The notes: generated by a model from the sequence alone, not told the origin. A stretch of DNA of 64,000 nt from UBA7396 sp964527685 (GCA_964527685.1 CAZGOC010000003.1:40831-104830); one strand, 5' to 3'. Positions 44,755 through 56,384 are shown, counted from the stretch's first letter. Translations and numbers: made by a program.

Positions 44755-45144
44755 ATGTTAGAAAATATTGATTTTTTCTCTTTTTTACCAAAAGAATCTA
44801 TATCAAACTTAGAGATGTTTTGTCAAGAAAGAAATTTAAATACTTGAGAAATACTTTTTTCAAAGTGAGAAGAATCTACTTGAATGTATGTAGTTAAAAC
44901 TTGAAAGTTAGAAGTTTATGATGAAAATAAAATATATTGATATATAAATTCTTGAGATTTTGTTTGAGAAATGGCTTTATTTTCTTTAGATAAAAAAAGA
45001 ACTGCTTCAGTAAAAGCAGTAGAGCAAACAAGTATAATAGTATTACTTGATTTTGCTATAAAAGAATTATGACAAAAACATCCTGAAATATTAACTCAAA
45101 TTCAAGATATTATACAAAAAAGAGAAATTATAAATAAGTATTAA
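44755..45144 (+). CDS. Stand-alone cyclic-nucleotide-binding (CNB) domain protein
   Basis: 129 residues. The core IDFFSFLPKESISNLEMF, then GEILFSKGEESTGMYVVKTGKLEVY and GDFVGEMALFSLDKKRTASVKAVE matches the CNB fold, with GEMALF and RTA at the phosphate-binding cassette. No helix-turn-helix follows, so it is not a CRP-like regulator; it may sense cAMP or c-di-GMP for a partner. A second CNB protein lies at 61724-62683. A 21-bp hairpin ends the gene. Confidence 0.8.
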
Positions 45145-45187
45145 AATATAATAAAATCAACTAACTAGTTGATTTTATTATATTTTA
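45144..45187. terminator. Long hairpin, shared terminator
   Basis: A perfect 21-bp inverted repeat (aaaatataataaaatcaact and its complement) with a 2-base loop region sits between the CNB gene and the carbonic-anhydrase-like gene; the stop of the latter (45178-45180) lies inside it. Confidence 0.8.
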
Positions 45188-46197
45188 ATTAATACAATTT
45201 CAAATTTTCATATTAATTCATGATAATCTCTGTCAATATTACTTATAATATCATTCTTTATCTTTTGAGCCAAAGTTATTTGATTAACATCATTTTTTTC
45301 ACTAACTATACTAACAATCATTTTATTGTCTTTGCATATCCCAGGCTCTTTTTTTGCTATTAATTTTCAAATAATAGCTTCTTGGGTAATTTTTTCTATT
45401 AAGTCAATATTCTCTAAAAACATTGATGCATCAAGGAAATATCAAGGATTTATATTATTTTTTTTAAAAAATCAACTTAAATTATAATTTGTTAGATCTA
45501 TGACAATACTACGAGAATCATGATCGGGAATATCTAAAAAATCCTCTCATAGTTCAATATGTCAGTACTCTAAATTACATTTTTTAGATATATATTTTAA
45601 AACTAAAGCAGCGATTAAATCTTCTTTTCCAGATGTTAATATTTTTTCTTTATTAAAATCAGTGTCTAGTATTCAAGGAAATATTAAATCTAGTTTTTTA
45701 ATTATTGTTTTTAAACTATTGTTATCTCATAAATTAAAATATTCTACTAAAGATTTATAAAATAATCAAGCTGCTCAACAATCTTGATGGCTTGTTATTG
45801 TGGTTATATTATTTCAATTAAATATTTTAGATAAAAAAGAAATTATTTCATCTCATTTTAATCATTTTGAAATCAAATCACTAATAATTAATAATCAAGA
45901 TCAAGCAATACTTAGCTCTTGGTCTCATTTTATAATTCTATCATCCATACAACAAAGTGTTTTTTTTGTCGATTCTAAGTCTTCTAAAACTAAAGATTTT
46001 CTTTTTAAAACAGAAGTTATTCTATCTAAATCTTTTAATTCTCAGTTTTTAAATATTAAATCTTCTAGTTTTTTAGATACTAAAGACCTAGTATTACATA
46101 TTTTTTGTGGGTGTCTTACATCAGCTAGTTTTAGCTTAATAAGAGAATTTTTTTTTGCCTCAATATCATTAAGAGTAGGAAAGTCATTTTTAATCAT
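45178..46197 (-). CDS. Beta-carbonic-anhydrase-like protein
   Basis: 339 residues. The pattern CCMDDR (C-x-D-x-R, about residue 72) and SHQDCGAAG (H-x-x-C-G, about residue 127) matches the zinc-binding motifs of beta-carbonic anhydrases. The long C-terminal region (about 200 residues) is not typical. It is shared by no gene I recognise. Placed divergently from a SulP family transporter, the context supports CO2/bicarbonate handling. The start ATG at 46195-46197 is the first in frame after a stop. TGA at Gly positions includes the one after HQDC. Confidence 0.65.
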
Positions 46198-46352
46198 AGT
46201 ATCTTTTTTAGTGTCAACTTTTTAATTTTTTTAAAAAGGAACTGCATTTTTATAATTTTTTTTAAAATGTCAAATTTTTTTTAAAAAAAAGTTTTGCAAT
46301 TTTAAAAAAAAATATTATAACATCATCCTATTTTATTTTTTTATGCATAAAT

Positions 46353-48026
46353 ATGCAATCAATATTAGCTAATTTAAAATCAAATTGGAAATCATGACTT
46401 ACTGTAGCTATGATTAATATCCCATTATCAATATCTCTTGCTGTGGCATCTTGAGCCACTCCTTTACAATGAATAATCACTTGAATTTGGGCTTGAATAA
46501 TAGCATCTTTTTTTGCCTCAAGCCATTATAATGTGTTTTGAGTTGCTTGAGCTTTAAGTTCTATACTTGCAGCATTTGTTTTTTTACATCCTGAAAACGG
46601 AGTATTTTTACTTCCTCTTATTGCAATTTTTTCATGAGTATTTATGTTAATTATTTATTTTTTAAAAATAACTAAATATATCACTTTAATCCCATCAACA
46701 GCACTACATTGATTTTTAATTTCTGTTTGAATAACAATTGCCTTATGACAAATTAGTTGAGCTTTATGACTTAATAATCCAGCCTTAAACATCCCGCAAC
46801 ATAAAGAAATTATTATGAATTTAGTTGAAATTTTTAATAATCTAATGAGTGTTAATATTTACTCTTTAGTTATATTTTCTTTATGATTAGTATTTTTAAT
46901 ACTATCTAAAAAATATTTTCCCAAATTCCCTTGAGTAATTTTTTTAACTATAATTTGAATTATTTTATGAATATTGGTTGATAAATGATTTTTTCCTGAT
47001 GTTTTACTTTTAGTTGACAAATATCCAGAATTAAAATTTGCTTTATTTGATGCTCCTTTTTTTAAAATTTCACTTACTAATTTTTCTCAAGCATTAGATA
47101 TTTTTAAATGACTTATAACAATATCATTAGTTGTAACAATTATTGCAATAATAGAAACAATAATTTCTGCTAAAATTGCTGAAAAAATAACAAAAGTAAA
47201 ATTTGATAAAGATAGAGAAGTTTTATGACTTGCTATATCAAATTTATGAGTTTGATTTATATGATGATTGCCAAATACAGCTGTTTTTATGAGAACTGCT
47301 TTAAATATAAATTCTTGAGCAACACATAGAACTTCTTGATTTTTAATTGCAATTTTCACACTTTTATTTTCAGCATTACTTTTTAATTGAGCTTTTAAAT
47401 TTTTACCATTTCCTATAATTTCAGCAATACTTACAAATATTGCATTATGACTTATTGATTTACAATTACTAAAAAAAATATATAAATTAGAAAAACAAGC
47501 TTTATATATCACATTAATTACAACTTTTTTCTCAGTTTTTTGGGAACCAACATATTGAATTTTAATTTGAACAGTAGTTACTTTAATTATTTATATTAAA
47601 AAAATAACAAATTCAGATGCTAGTATAAGTGTGTTTAGAAAAAACAGTTCTCCTATAAAAATATCTCTTTGAAAATATATAAATAATCAAGAAAATGAGG
47701 ATATAATTTTAACAAAATTTTCTTGATGATTAAATTATCTAAATATAGAAAGTAATATTTGAAAAATTGAAAAATTAAATAAAAACCAAAAAATTATTAT
47801 TTCTTTATCTCATATAACAAATATAGATATTGATTGAATTGAAGCTATTGATGAAATGATAGAAACTTTAGAAAATAATAAAATCGATGTTTATATATCT
47901 TGAATTGAAGAAAATTGAGTAAATATTGCAAAAAAATTACATAGTTTTGAAAAATTAAATAAAAATCAAAAAATATTTTCTTCTTCTACTGAAGCTTTAG
48001 ATAAATTAAAAAATAAAATCAACTAA
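46353..48026 (+). CDS. SulP-family anion transporter with STAS domain
   Basis: 557 residues. About 11-12 membrane helices occupy residues 15-400; TALHGFLISVGITIALGQISG and IIETIISAKIAEKIT lie in the transport core. A C-terminal STAS domain (about 440-557) follows, with ISLSHITNIDIDGIEAIDEM. SulP proteins carry sulphate, bicarbonate or dicarboxylates. The divergent carbonic-anhydrase-like gene suggests bicarbonate (as in BicA and in SulP-CA fusions), which is inference. ATG at 46353 is favoured because the earlier ATG at 46343 is out of frame. Confidence 0.85.
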
Positions 48027-48043
48027 TTAGTTGATTTTATTTT
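48010..48043. terminator. Shared hairpin terminator
   Basis: The palindrome aaaataaaatcaacta / tagttgattttatttt has T-rich flanks on both strands and covers the stop of the transporter gene and the dnaG stop (48037-48039). Confidence 0.8.
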
Positions 48044-49710
48044 TTAATTAAAATTATTTCTTGATATTTTTTTAAAGCATCTTTATCTCAAGAATTTATT
48101 TTTTCTATTAATATACTTTTTGCTTGTTCTAAAGTATCTTTGTTTAATTTTGAAATAGTTTTTTTAATTTGTTTTAAAATAGTTTCATCATTTTTTATAT
48201 TATTTCCTTCCATTTGAGCTTGTATTTCAAGTGATTCATCATTTTGAGAAAGCATTAAATAATAATTTTTTTTATTTATTTCAAAACTATCTAAAACCTT
48301 AATTCAATTATTTAATATATTTTGTAAATCAGTTTCTAAATACTCATTTAAAATAATTTCATTTTTTATTTCATTAAACAAATTTTCATATTTTATAATT
48401 TGCCCTATAACTAAATCACTACTTTTTAGAGTTTTTTTATTAATTATTTCAAAATTATCATCTCTTTTTTGTAGTCTTGTTTTGTTAAATTCAAGATAAA
48501 TTATATCTAAAGATATATCTAATTTTTTTGAAATTTCTTTTAAATAATAATCTCTTTCAATATTATCTTGATAATTTTTTATTATATCAAGTAGTTTTTT
48601 TAAAATTTCTTTTTTATCTTGAAGTGAATTTATTTCCTCAATATTTTTTAAAAAAAATCAAATAGGAGATAGAGAACTTTGTATAAATTCATTAAAATCA
48701 AGTCAAGATTTTACTATTTCATCTGGGTCTTTTCCTCCATTTAAAGATATTATTTTAACTTCTAAATCTTTATTTTTTAACATTTCTATAGCTAAAAAAG
48801 TAGCATTTTTTCAAGCATCATCATTATCAAAACAAAGATATATTTTTTTTGTTAATTTTTTTATTATATTTATATGTTTTTCAGTTAAAGCAACTCAACT
48901 TACACAAACTGTATTTTTAAATCAAGCTTGATGAAGGGAAATAGTATCTAAATATCATTCTGTAATTATAATAAAATCCTTTTTTGTTATCTCACTTCTT
49001 GCTTCAAATAATCAGTATAAAATAGATGATTTATCATAAATTAAAGAAGAGGGTGAGTTTAAATATTTAGGTTCTCAAACATCAATTATTCTTCAAGCAA
49101 ATCAAACAATATCTCATCTTAAATTTTTAATTGGGATTATAAATCTTCCTATAAATTTATCTTTTTTTGATGATAGATTTTGAAAAATATTTGTTTGTTC
49201 TATTAAATTATCATCATAATTTTTATTTTTTAAATAATTATATAATTCTATTCAAGAAGATGCATATCAAAAAGAAAACTTCTCAATACTTTCTTTTGTT
49301 ATTCATCTATCAAATAGATATTTTAATACATTTGGATTTTCATTTAATGAATTTTTGTAAAAATTTGTTATATCTTTAAAAATAGAATAGATATTTTTTT
49401 TCAGAGTTTCTTTTTGTTCATCATATCATTTTAACTTAACTCAAGTTATACTTGATAATATTTCAAGAGCATCTTTAAATTCTACATTTTCTACATCCAT
49501 GATAAACTTTAAAGGTCCTCATCATCTTCTACATCAAAAACAATGAGCAATTTGTTTTGATGGACTGATAATAAAACTTGGAGTTTTTTCATTATGCCCA
49601 GGAAAAGGACACAATGCTTTATAATTTGCTCATGCTTTTTTGATATTTGTATATCTTTTTACAAGCTCTACAATATCTATACTTGATTCTAATTCTTCTA
49701 CTTGAGACAT
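48037..49710 (-). CDS. dnaG: DNA primase
   Basis: 557 residues. The CHC2 zinc finger has C34, H39, C57 and C60 (LCPFPGHNE and HCFGC). The catalytic core has FIIPIKN, GRIIDVG, and the TOPRIM motifs ITEGYLDTISLHQAG and CFDNDDAGK. Makes RNA primers for Okazaki fragments. The C-terminal helicase-binding region is present. Start ATG 49708-49710. A small unknown gene lies 70 bases upstream on the same strand, with a terminator between. Confidence 0.95.
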
Positions 49711-49754
49711 AAATTTTAATTAATTTCTTACTTTCAATTATAAAAAATAAAATA

Positions 49755-49783
49755 AAAAGTCAAAATACAATTTTTGACTTTTA
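49755..49783 (-). terminator. Terminator of the 91-residue gene
   Basis: The stem aaaagtcaaaa / ttttgactttt is followed by a T-rich run on the - strand. It overlaps the stop of the gene at 49781, between it and dnaG. Confidence 0.7.
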
Positions 49784-50056
49784 TAATTTTTTAAAAGAAG
49801 GATGATTATTATAAATTCAAGCAATTAATTCATATAATCTTAATTTTCTTTTTCAAGATTCTATAGTTGCCATATTTGATATAAAATCTTTTAAATATAT
49901 AGTTTCTTCAAAGCTTAGTTCTAGCAATATTTTAGTAATAATATTATCTTTCACTAAATTTGCTTCTATATAATTAGGTGAGGCTAGATAATTATTTAAT
50001 AAAGTTTGATATTTTTCTAATTCGAAATTATTTTCTATAATATTTATTTTTTCCAT
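49781..50056 (-). CDS. Small acidic protein, 91 residues, unknown
   Basis: Glu/Asn/Leu-rich and helical (NNFELEKYQTLLNNYLASPNY, then KILLELSFEETIYLKDFISN), ending YNNHPSFKKL. No motif recognised. It lies on the same strand as dnaG but a terminator separates them. The frame uses TGA once as Gly. Confidence 0.5.
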
Positions 50057-50159
50057 TTCTTACTTTTTAATATTTAAATTTATGTTTAAATATTAACATA
50101 AAAACTTTTATTTTACAAATTATTTATATAATAAACAAGATATTTTATAAAAAAATAAT

Positions 50160-50765
50160 ATGTTTATAGTTTTTGAATGAGTTGATTGAAGTTGAAAAGA
50201 TACACAACTTTTAAAAGTTGTAGAATATTTAAAACAAAGAAATAAAAATTTACAATTTTTTCTAACAAAAGAACCAACTTGAAATACAAAATCATGAAAA
50301 GAAATCCTACAAAAATTAAAATCAACTTGATTTTCTAGTGCTAAAGAGGCTTTAGACTTGTATGTAAAAGATAGGGAAGAACAATCAGTTTTAAGAAAAG
50401 AGATGTTAAAGCACTCAATTATTTTATCAACTCGTTTTGATTATTCAACTTATGCTTATCAGTGAGCTTCTTGACTTAGTTTTGAAGAGATATATTCATC
50501 ACATAATTATAAAAATATTTTAATTCCAGATATTACTTTTTTATTTGATGTTTCAAAAGAAAATATTGAAAGTAGATTAACAAAAAGATGATTAGAAAAA
50601 GAAGTTTTTGAAGAAATTGATTTTTTATTAAAAGTTAGAGAAAAATATCTTGAAACTTTTGATAAATTAAAAACAAAAAGACAAATATACTTAATTGATG
50701 CAAATAAAAGCATAGAAGAAGTTTTTTTACAAATAAAAAATATATTAGATAATTACAATTTTTAA
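50160..50765 (+). CDS. tmk: Thymidylate kinase
   Basis: 201 residues. The P-loop is FEGVDGSGKDTQ (residues 5-16, Gly partly TGA). STRFDYSTYAYQG corresponds to the DRY/ST-x-AYQ motif, though the D-R pair is shifted (TRFDYST instead of DRY..ST). The LID region has RGLEKEVFEEIDFLLKVREKY. Makes dTDP from dTMP. Its stop overlaps the start of rsmA by one base (TAATG). Confidence 0.92.
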
Positions 50766-51559
50766 TGCAAGAATTAATAAAAAAATATCACATAAAAGCC
50801 AAAAAATCTTTAGGGCAAAATTTTTTAAATGATGAAAATATTTTAAAAAATATAGCTAATATTTCAAATATTTTTTGAGAAAATATTATAGAAGTTTGAC
50901 CTTGATTTTGAGTTTTAACAAAAGAAATTTTAGCAAGTAACCCTAAATCATTATTTTTAGTTGAGCTTGATAATAATATGATAGATATATTAAATGATAG
51001 GATTTTAAATAATGATTTTTCTGTTTTAGAAACTAATTTTTCTATAATTAATAAAGATATTTTAAAATATGATGTTGAATTTATAGATTATAAAGTTATA
51101 GCAAATATACCTTATTATATAACTTCACCAATTTTATATAGATTTTTGTATGAATTAAAAAATAAACCAAAAGAAATGATTATTTTGATGCAAAAAGAAG
51201 TTTGAGAAAAAATTTTATCAAAAAAATCATCTGTTTTATCTTTATTTATTGCAAAAAAAGCAAAAGCTTTTAAAAAAATAGATGTTTTGAAAAAATCATT
51301 TACTCCTAGCCCCAAAGTTGATTCTATAGTTTTGCATTTTGAAATAATAAATGATTATAACTTTGTAGATGATTTAGTTTTTTTAAAATTTATAAAAGCA
51401 TCTTTTTCAAATCCAAGAAAAAAGATGATAAATAATTTGTCATCTTTTTGATATGATAAAAAAATATATTTAGAAAAATTAATTTCTTTATGATTTAATG
51501 AAAATTCAAGAGCAGAAGAGCTAAGTATAGAAGATTATTTAAAATTAATTAACAATTAA
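50765..51559 (+). CDS. rsmA: 16S rRNA dimethyladenosine transferase RsmA (KsgA)
   Basis: 264 residues. KKSLGQNFL is the N-terminal signature; the SAM site is IIEVGPGFGVLTKEI; NIPYYITSPIL is the catalytic N-[I/L]-P-Y motif, and PSPKVDS follows. Dimethylates A1518/A1519 in 16S rRNA. Translationally coupled to tmk by the TAATG overlap. It abuts the SpoIIE-type gene on the other strand with no spacer. Confidence 0.95.
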
Positions 51560-52777
51560 TTACTCCCAATTCCATTCTGTTATAAAATCATTGCTTATGT
51601 CTTTTGGAAAATCATTTTCTATTTTTTGATCTCATTTATAATGAATTACAACTAAAGTTATATCATCAAATTGTTTGTATTTATATCACATAAATTTTGA
51701 TATATCAATAGTTAAATTATTAAAAACTCAAGTGGCTGTTTTTATTCAAAGTCAAGGAACATTAGGTGATCTTAATACTGAATCCATAAGTCTTTGTTCT
51801 CAAAACATTTCTTCATTTCAATCTTTTTTATTTTGATTTAACATTTCAGTAATTCAGTCTGTATATAAAACAACTATATCATTTTTTTCAAATTTTATTT
51901 CTTGTTCTTTTAGTATTTTATGTATATTTTTTGTCATCCCTAAAGCAAGTCAACCTGATTTTATTTTAAAACATTTATTTAAAGAATGTTTATAAATAAT
52001 TAAATATTCATGCCCAGCTCAAGTCATAAACAATCTTTTATTTAACTCATCCCATCTTACTAAAAGTAAAGTCATTAGTATATTTGATTTTACTCTAGGT
52101 TTTAGTATTTCATTTGTATTTGCTAAAATTTCAGATCATTTTTTATAAATTTTTGAAAATCAAGATACTAAAGCATTTACCATCACCATTACAAATCAAG
52201 CTCAAACTCAATGTCAAGTTGCATCTCAAGCATATATATAATAATTAGAATCTTGTCATTTTATTATATCATAACTATCTCATCCTATTTCTCAAGCAGG
52301 CTTTGATTTTGCTATTATATCTAAAGAAGGAACTTCTTCTAGTTTTTTATAAAGTAGTTTTTCTTGTAATTCCATAGCTAGTTGGATTTCTCATTTTATA
52401 GCTTTACCACTTAAAAACTCATCTTTTATATTTTTTAAAGAATTTAATATATTATCAAAAAATATAAGTGAAATTTTTATATTTGGATTTATGAAATTAG
52501 TTTTTATTTTTAATTTTTCTCATTTATTATTTCAAGATAAAAAGTTTAATACTTGTTTTTTTAGTTCTTCAATAGGAGCAGTAAAAGATGTATTTATTAT
52601 AAATAGTATTAAAATATATTGAACTGCAATTACTCAAAAAAATAGTAAATAATCACTTTTACCAAAATTTATTAAAATATCTTTTTTTAAATAATAAAAA
52701 ACTCAAATACTAGAAATAAAAATAATAAGTATTAATGTGTTTATATAAAAATTAAAAAATTTTTTTAAGTAGTTCAT
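51560..52777 (-). CDS. Membrane-anchored PP2C-type (SpoIIE/RsbU) serine phosphatase
   Basis: 405 residues. Two membrane segments are visible near residues 10-30 and 42-63. A short linker leads to the SpoIIE phosphatase domain (about 130-405): GEIGGDSYD and YAGDATGHGVGAG give the metal-binding Asp residues, then TGAGHEYL, LYTDGITE and FDDITLVVI. Phosphatases of this family usually dephosphorylate an anti-sigma-factor antagonist; no sigma factor or antagonist gene is next to it. The SulP STAS domain at 46353 is a distant candidate only. Confidence 0.88.
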
Positions 52778-52904
52778 AATTTAAAATAATTTAAATATCT
52801 TTTGTCTCATTATAACACATAATGTTTAATTATGCAAAAATTTTTTGACAAATTTTTTTATAAAATTAAAATATAAATTTTATTTATATTTTAATTTTAA
52901 TATT

Positions 52905-54506
52905 ATGAAAGAAAAAAATAAAAAAGTTTTAAATAACTCATTAAGACCAATCTTAGTGAAGACTGGTCTTAAAAAATGATTTACTCTAGTAGAGCTAATT
53001 ATAGTAATAACAACACTAGCAATACTAGCAACAATAGCATTTGTATCATTTGGAAACTATAACAAAAGTTCAAGAGATGCTAATAGAGTAGCAACACTAA
53101 AAAGTATAGAGAAATGATTAAGTTTAGTTGAAGTGAAAAACTGAAAATATCCTACACCAGATGAATATATAACAATAAGTAGTTGAACAACTATATATAT
53201 AAATCAATGAATAGTATGACAAACAGTATCTCAAAATATACTACTAAACAAAGAATCAAAAGACCCAAAAGATAATACTAACTACCAGTACTCAACAAAT
53301 TGAAATAATACAAAATATCAATTATGAACATATCTAGAAGAAGATAATAAAATGTTACTATCATTAACCCCTTTGCTTTTGGCATCTCCCCTTGTCAAGG
53401 GAGAACAAAACTTTCATTTCCCCCTGATAAGTGGGATTGAGGGGGTTTTTATCCCCCAAACTTATGCTTCTAGTATAGATTATATTAATAGATATTTTTA
53501 TACTATATGAGATATTATTTGAATACTAACAAAAACAACAAATGCCCCAATTACAAATACTGATTATTTAACATGATTAGACCTAGAAACAAATACTGAT
53601 AGTTTTAAAATATATTTTTCAAATGATGTAAGTAGTTGAAGTATAATTTGAAGTTGAAGTGATTTAGTTGATAAGATAATAGAAAATCAAGGAAATAATT
53701 GAACTCAAAAAGAAATACCAGCTCCAGCGCAAGTACCACCAGTAATGTGAAATGTGCCAAATCAAACATATACAAGTTGAAGTGCTATAACAAATTTAAA
53801 TATGTCAAGTTATGTAACACAAACAGACTGAGATGTAATAACAAATTATGCATTAACATGAACACTCCCAGCAGGATTAACATTTAACTTAGCAACATGA
53901 ATATTAAGTGGAACACCTACACAAACAGGAACATTCAATTTAAGTGTTACAGCAACAGATAATGACTGAATATCAAGTAGTAAATCATTTACAATAACAG
54001 TAATGGCTATTTGAGGTATTTTTACTAATAATTGAAGTGGAAACACAATATATGTTTGAGAGTTAAATTGACAAAAATATATGACAACTCCAGGAAAATG
54101 TACTAATTCGCCAACTCCAACTTGTGCTTGACCAACAGATACATTATATAAAGATTGGAAAAATTCTGATACTTTTACTGCAAATACTAATTCTACTACT
54201 GACTGACTAGCAAATACTAATGCTATGACTAGTGATCCTACAGAAGCTTTAAAACACCCAGCAGCTAAATACTGTGCTGATATGGTTTATTGATGATATG
54301 ATGATTGGTTTTTACCAGCAAAAGATGAATTAAATTTATTATATACAAATAGAGATGCTATTTGAGGTTTTTCTACTTACAGTACCTATTGGTCAAGTAC
54401 TCAACAAAGTGATACCAGTGTTTGGTCCAAAGCTTTTTACAATGTATCACAAGGATATGCTTATAAGTTCAATACTTATCTTCTTCGTTGTATACATAAG
54501 TTCTAA
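52905..54506 (+). CDS. Pilin-type adhesin with an Ig-like (He_PIG) domain and a C-terminal Lcl/DUF1566 lectin-like domain
   Basis: 533 residues. The prepilin signal LKKG^FTLVELIIV sits 25 residues in, with Glu +5. The pilin part runs to about 150, then a GC-rich palindromic insert (about 155-185) is translated in frame. An Ig-like He_PIG domain follows at about 275-365 (YTSGSAITNLNMSSY, then LPAGLTFNLATGILSGTPTQTGT). The C-terminal ~150 residues are a DUF1566/Lcl domain (GYDDWFLPAKDELNLLY, STYWSSTQ, RCIHKF). It is likely displayed on a pilus and binds a surface ligand. Its Gly/Thr/Ser-rich codon use differs from neighbouring genes. Confidence 0.8.
52942..52972 (+). repeat. Inverted repeat in the pilin leader
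   Basis: taagacca...tggtctta is an 8-bp inverted repeat with a 14-base loop near the start of the gene. It codes for the leader before the cleavage Gly and may form an mRNA hairpin. Confidence 0.4.
53366..53457 (+). repeat. GC-rich palindromic repeat embedded in the pilin gene
   Basis: About 90 bases rich in C and G, with several small inverted repeats (tctccc / gggaga around ttgtcaa; ccccct...aggggg; ggggg...ccccc). It is read in frame as TPLLLASPLVKGEQNF and FPLISGIEGVFIPQ. Patterns such as PLVKGE...PL..G..GV are typical of REP-like palindromic elements that have entered coding regions in other bacteria. Confidence 0.55.
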
Positions 54507-54609
54507 AAAATCTAGAGTAGATTATACTTGCTGAATAAAAAAACTAAAATTTTGACTTTAATTAATAAAAAACTAAAATTTAAAAGTTAAATTATTTATT
54601 TTAAAATTT

Positions 54610-56118
54610 ATGTTATATATATACAATACACTATCAAGAGAAAAAGAAAAATTTAAACCATTAAAACAAGAGCAAACAAAAGTATATTTTTGTGGTCCAA
54701 CTGTTTATAATTATGCACATATTTGAAATTTAAGGACTTTTGTTTTTGAAGATTATGTAGTTAGAGGATTGTCTTTTTTAGGTTTTAAGCCTAAAGTTAC
54801 AATGAATATTACAGATATTGATGATAAAACTATTCGTGATAGTATTTTAGCTTGAGAAAGTCTAGAAAATTTTACAAAAAAATATACAGATATATTTTTA
54901 AAAGATTTAGAAAAATTAAATATAAAAACTCCAGACAATATAACTCCTATTTCTTCAATAATTGATGAAATGGTAGAAATGATTAATTGACTTATAAAAA
55001 ATTGATATGCTTATTTATGAGAAGATAATTCAATTTATTATGATATAAAAAAATTTAAAAATTATTGAAAATTAGCTAATTTAGATTTTAAATGAATGCA
55101 AATTTGAAAAAGTATTGATAATGATGAATACACTAAAGAAAATTTAGCTGATTTTGTTTTATGGAAAGCATATAAAGAAACTGATTGAGATAATTTTTGG
55201 GAAGAAAAATTTATTTTTTGAGATGAAGAAAAAGTATTAAAATGAAGACCAGGATGGCATATAGAATGTAGTGCTTGTAATAAAAAACATTTTTGATGAC
55301 AAATAGATTTGCATATGTGATGAATAGATTTAGTTTTTCCTCATCATCAAAATGAAATAGCTCAAAGTGAGGGGTATTTTAAAAAAACTTTTTCAAATTA
55401 TTGGATGCATGGTGGGCATTTATTTGTAGATTGAAAAAAAATGTCAAAATCATTAAATAATTTTTATACATTAAAAGATTTAGAAGAAAAATATATTGAT
55501 ATTTCAAAAGATATACTTTATAGATCTATAAGACTTTCATTTATGATGTCTAAATATAGAGAATCAGTTGATTTTTCATTTGAAAAACTAGAAAGTAATT
55601 TTGTTGTTATAAAAAAAGTAGACAATACTATAAAAAAACTACTTGCATATAAAAAAAATAATACTTTAGACCATAAATTTAGAAGAGAATTAAGAGAGGA
55701 TTTACAATGAATTATTTGAGATTTTGTGACTTCTTTAGAGGATGATTTTAATATGCCTGAAGTTTTTGCTATATTTTTTGAATACATAACTTTTGTAAAT
55801 TCTTTAATAGATGAAAATAATTTATCTATTTGAGAAACAAATAGTTTAATTGAAATGTTTTGAAATTTTAATGAAGTTTTAGCAATTATAAATTTTGATT
55901 TAGATAATAACGAAATAAGTGATGATATTTTAAAATTATTTGAAGAAAGAAATAATGCAAAAAAAGATAAAAATTTTGATTTAGCTGATAAGTTAAGGAA
56001 TGAATTATTAAAAAAATGATATAAAATAGTCGATGATAGATCTTGAAGTAGATTAGAAGAAAATGGTAATGGTTATGAAGATAGAGATTATCAATTCTCT
56101 CCAAATTTTTTAAAATAA
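54610..56118 (+). CDS. cysS: Cysteinyl-tRNA synthetase
   Basis: 502 residues. The HIGH-like motif AHIGNLR and the zinc ligands in CGPTVYNY (Cys28), IECSAC and HHQNE are present. KMSKS lies at about 276-280 (GKKMSKSLNNF). The C-terminal domain ends SPNFLK. Length is slightly above the usual 460. A long 5'-3' intergenic region with repeat material follows. The tRNA-Cys gene at the right edge is its substrate. Confidence 0.95.
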
Positions 56119-56384
56119 AAATAGGAAAAATAATTAAACAGTACTAATGTAGTAGTACATTACATTATTTTAATTTTTCAACAAGAGATTTTCTAAAAAT
56201 ATTGTAAATAAAAAGTGACAAGTTTTATATAATTAGGACTTAACACTATTTTAAGATGTGTTTTTTGAAAAAATAAGCTATTTTAGTATTATATCTTTTA
56301 TGTTAATATAAAATTTCATTTGCTTTTATATCTATCTTTTACTATAATAAAATTTATTGTTTTACAAATTTAAAAAAATAAAAG
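56119..56384. other. Intergenic region with repeat element
   Basis: Between cysS and uvrB. It holds a hairpin (gtacta / tagtac at about 56140-56157), then the 25-base stretch at 56168-56192 that matches 18093-18117 exactly. No coding frame. The uvrB promoter must lie in the right half. Confidence 0.45.
56168..56192. repeat. 25-base exact repeat of 18093-18117
   Basis: Ends caacaagagatttt. Identical over 25 bases to the right half of the repeat element before tRNA-Lys; flanking bases then diverge. Confidence 0.6.

Noticed and set aside
45800..46225. 141-residue + strand frame
   Set aside because: Antisense to the carbonic-anhydrase-like gene, which carries recognisable zinc motifs.
47087..47512. 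Open frame on the - strand within the SulP gene
   Set aside because: It is antisense to a well-supported transporter with clear membrane helices and STAS domain; no motif or start context of its own.
53699..53887. Small + strand frame within the pilin-adhesin
   Set aside because: Out of frame with the He_PIG domain; the main frame is well supported by domain structure.
54150..54506. Variable region of a diversity-generating retroelement
   Set aside because: The lectin-like C-terminus fits, but no reverse transcriptase gene and no second near-copy of this segment occur in the window.
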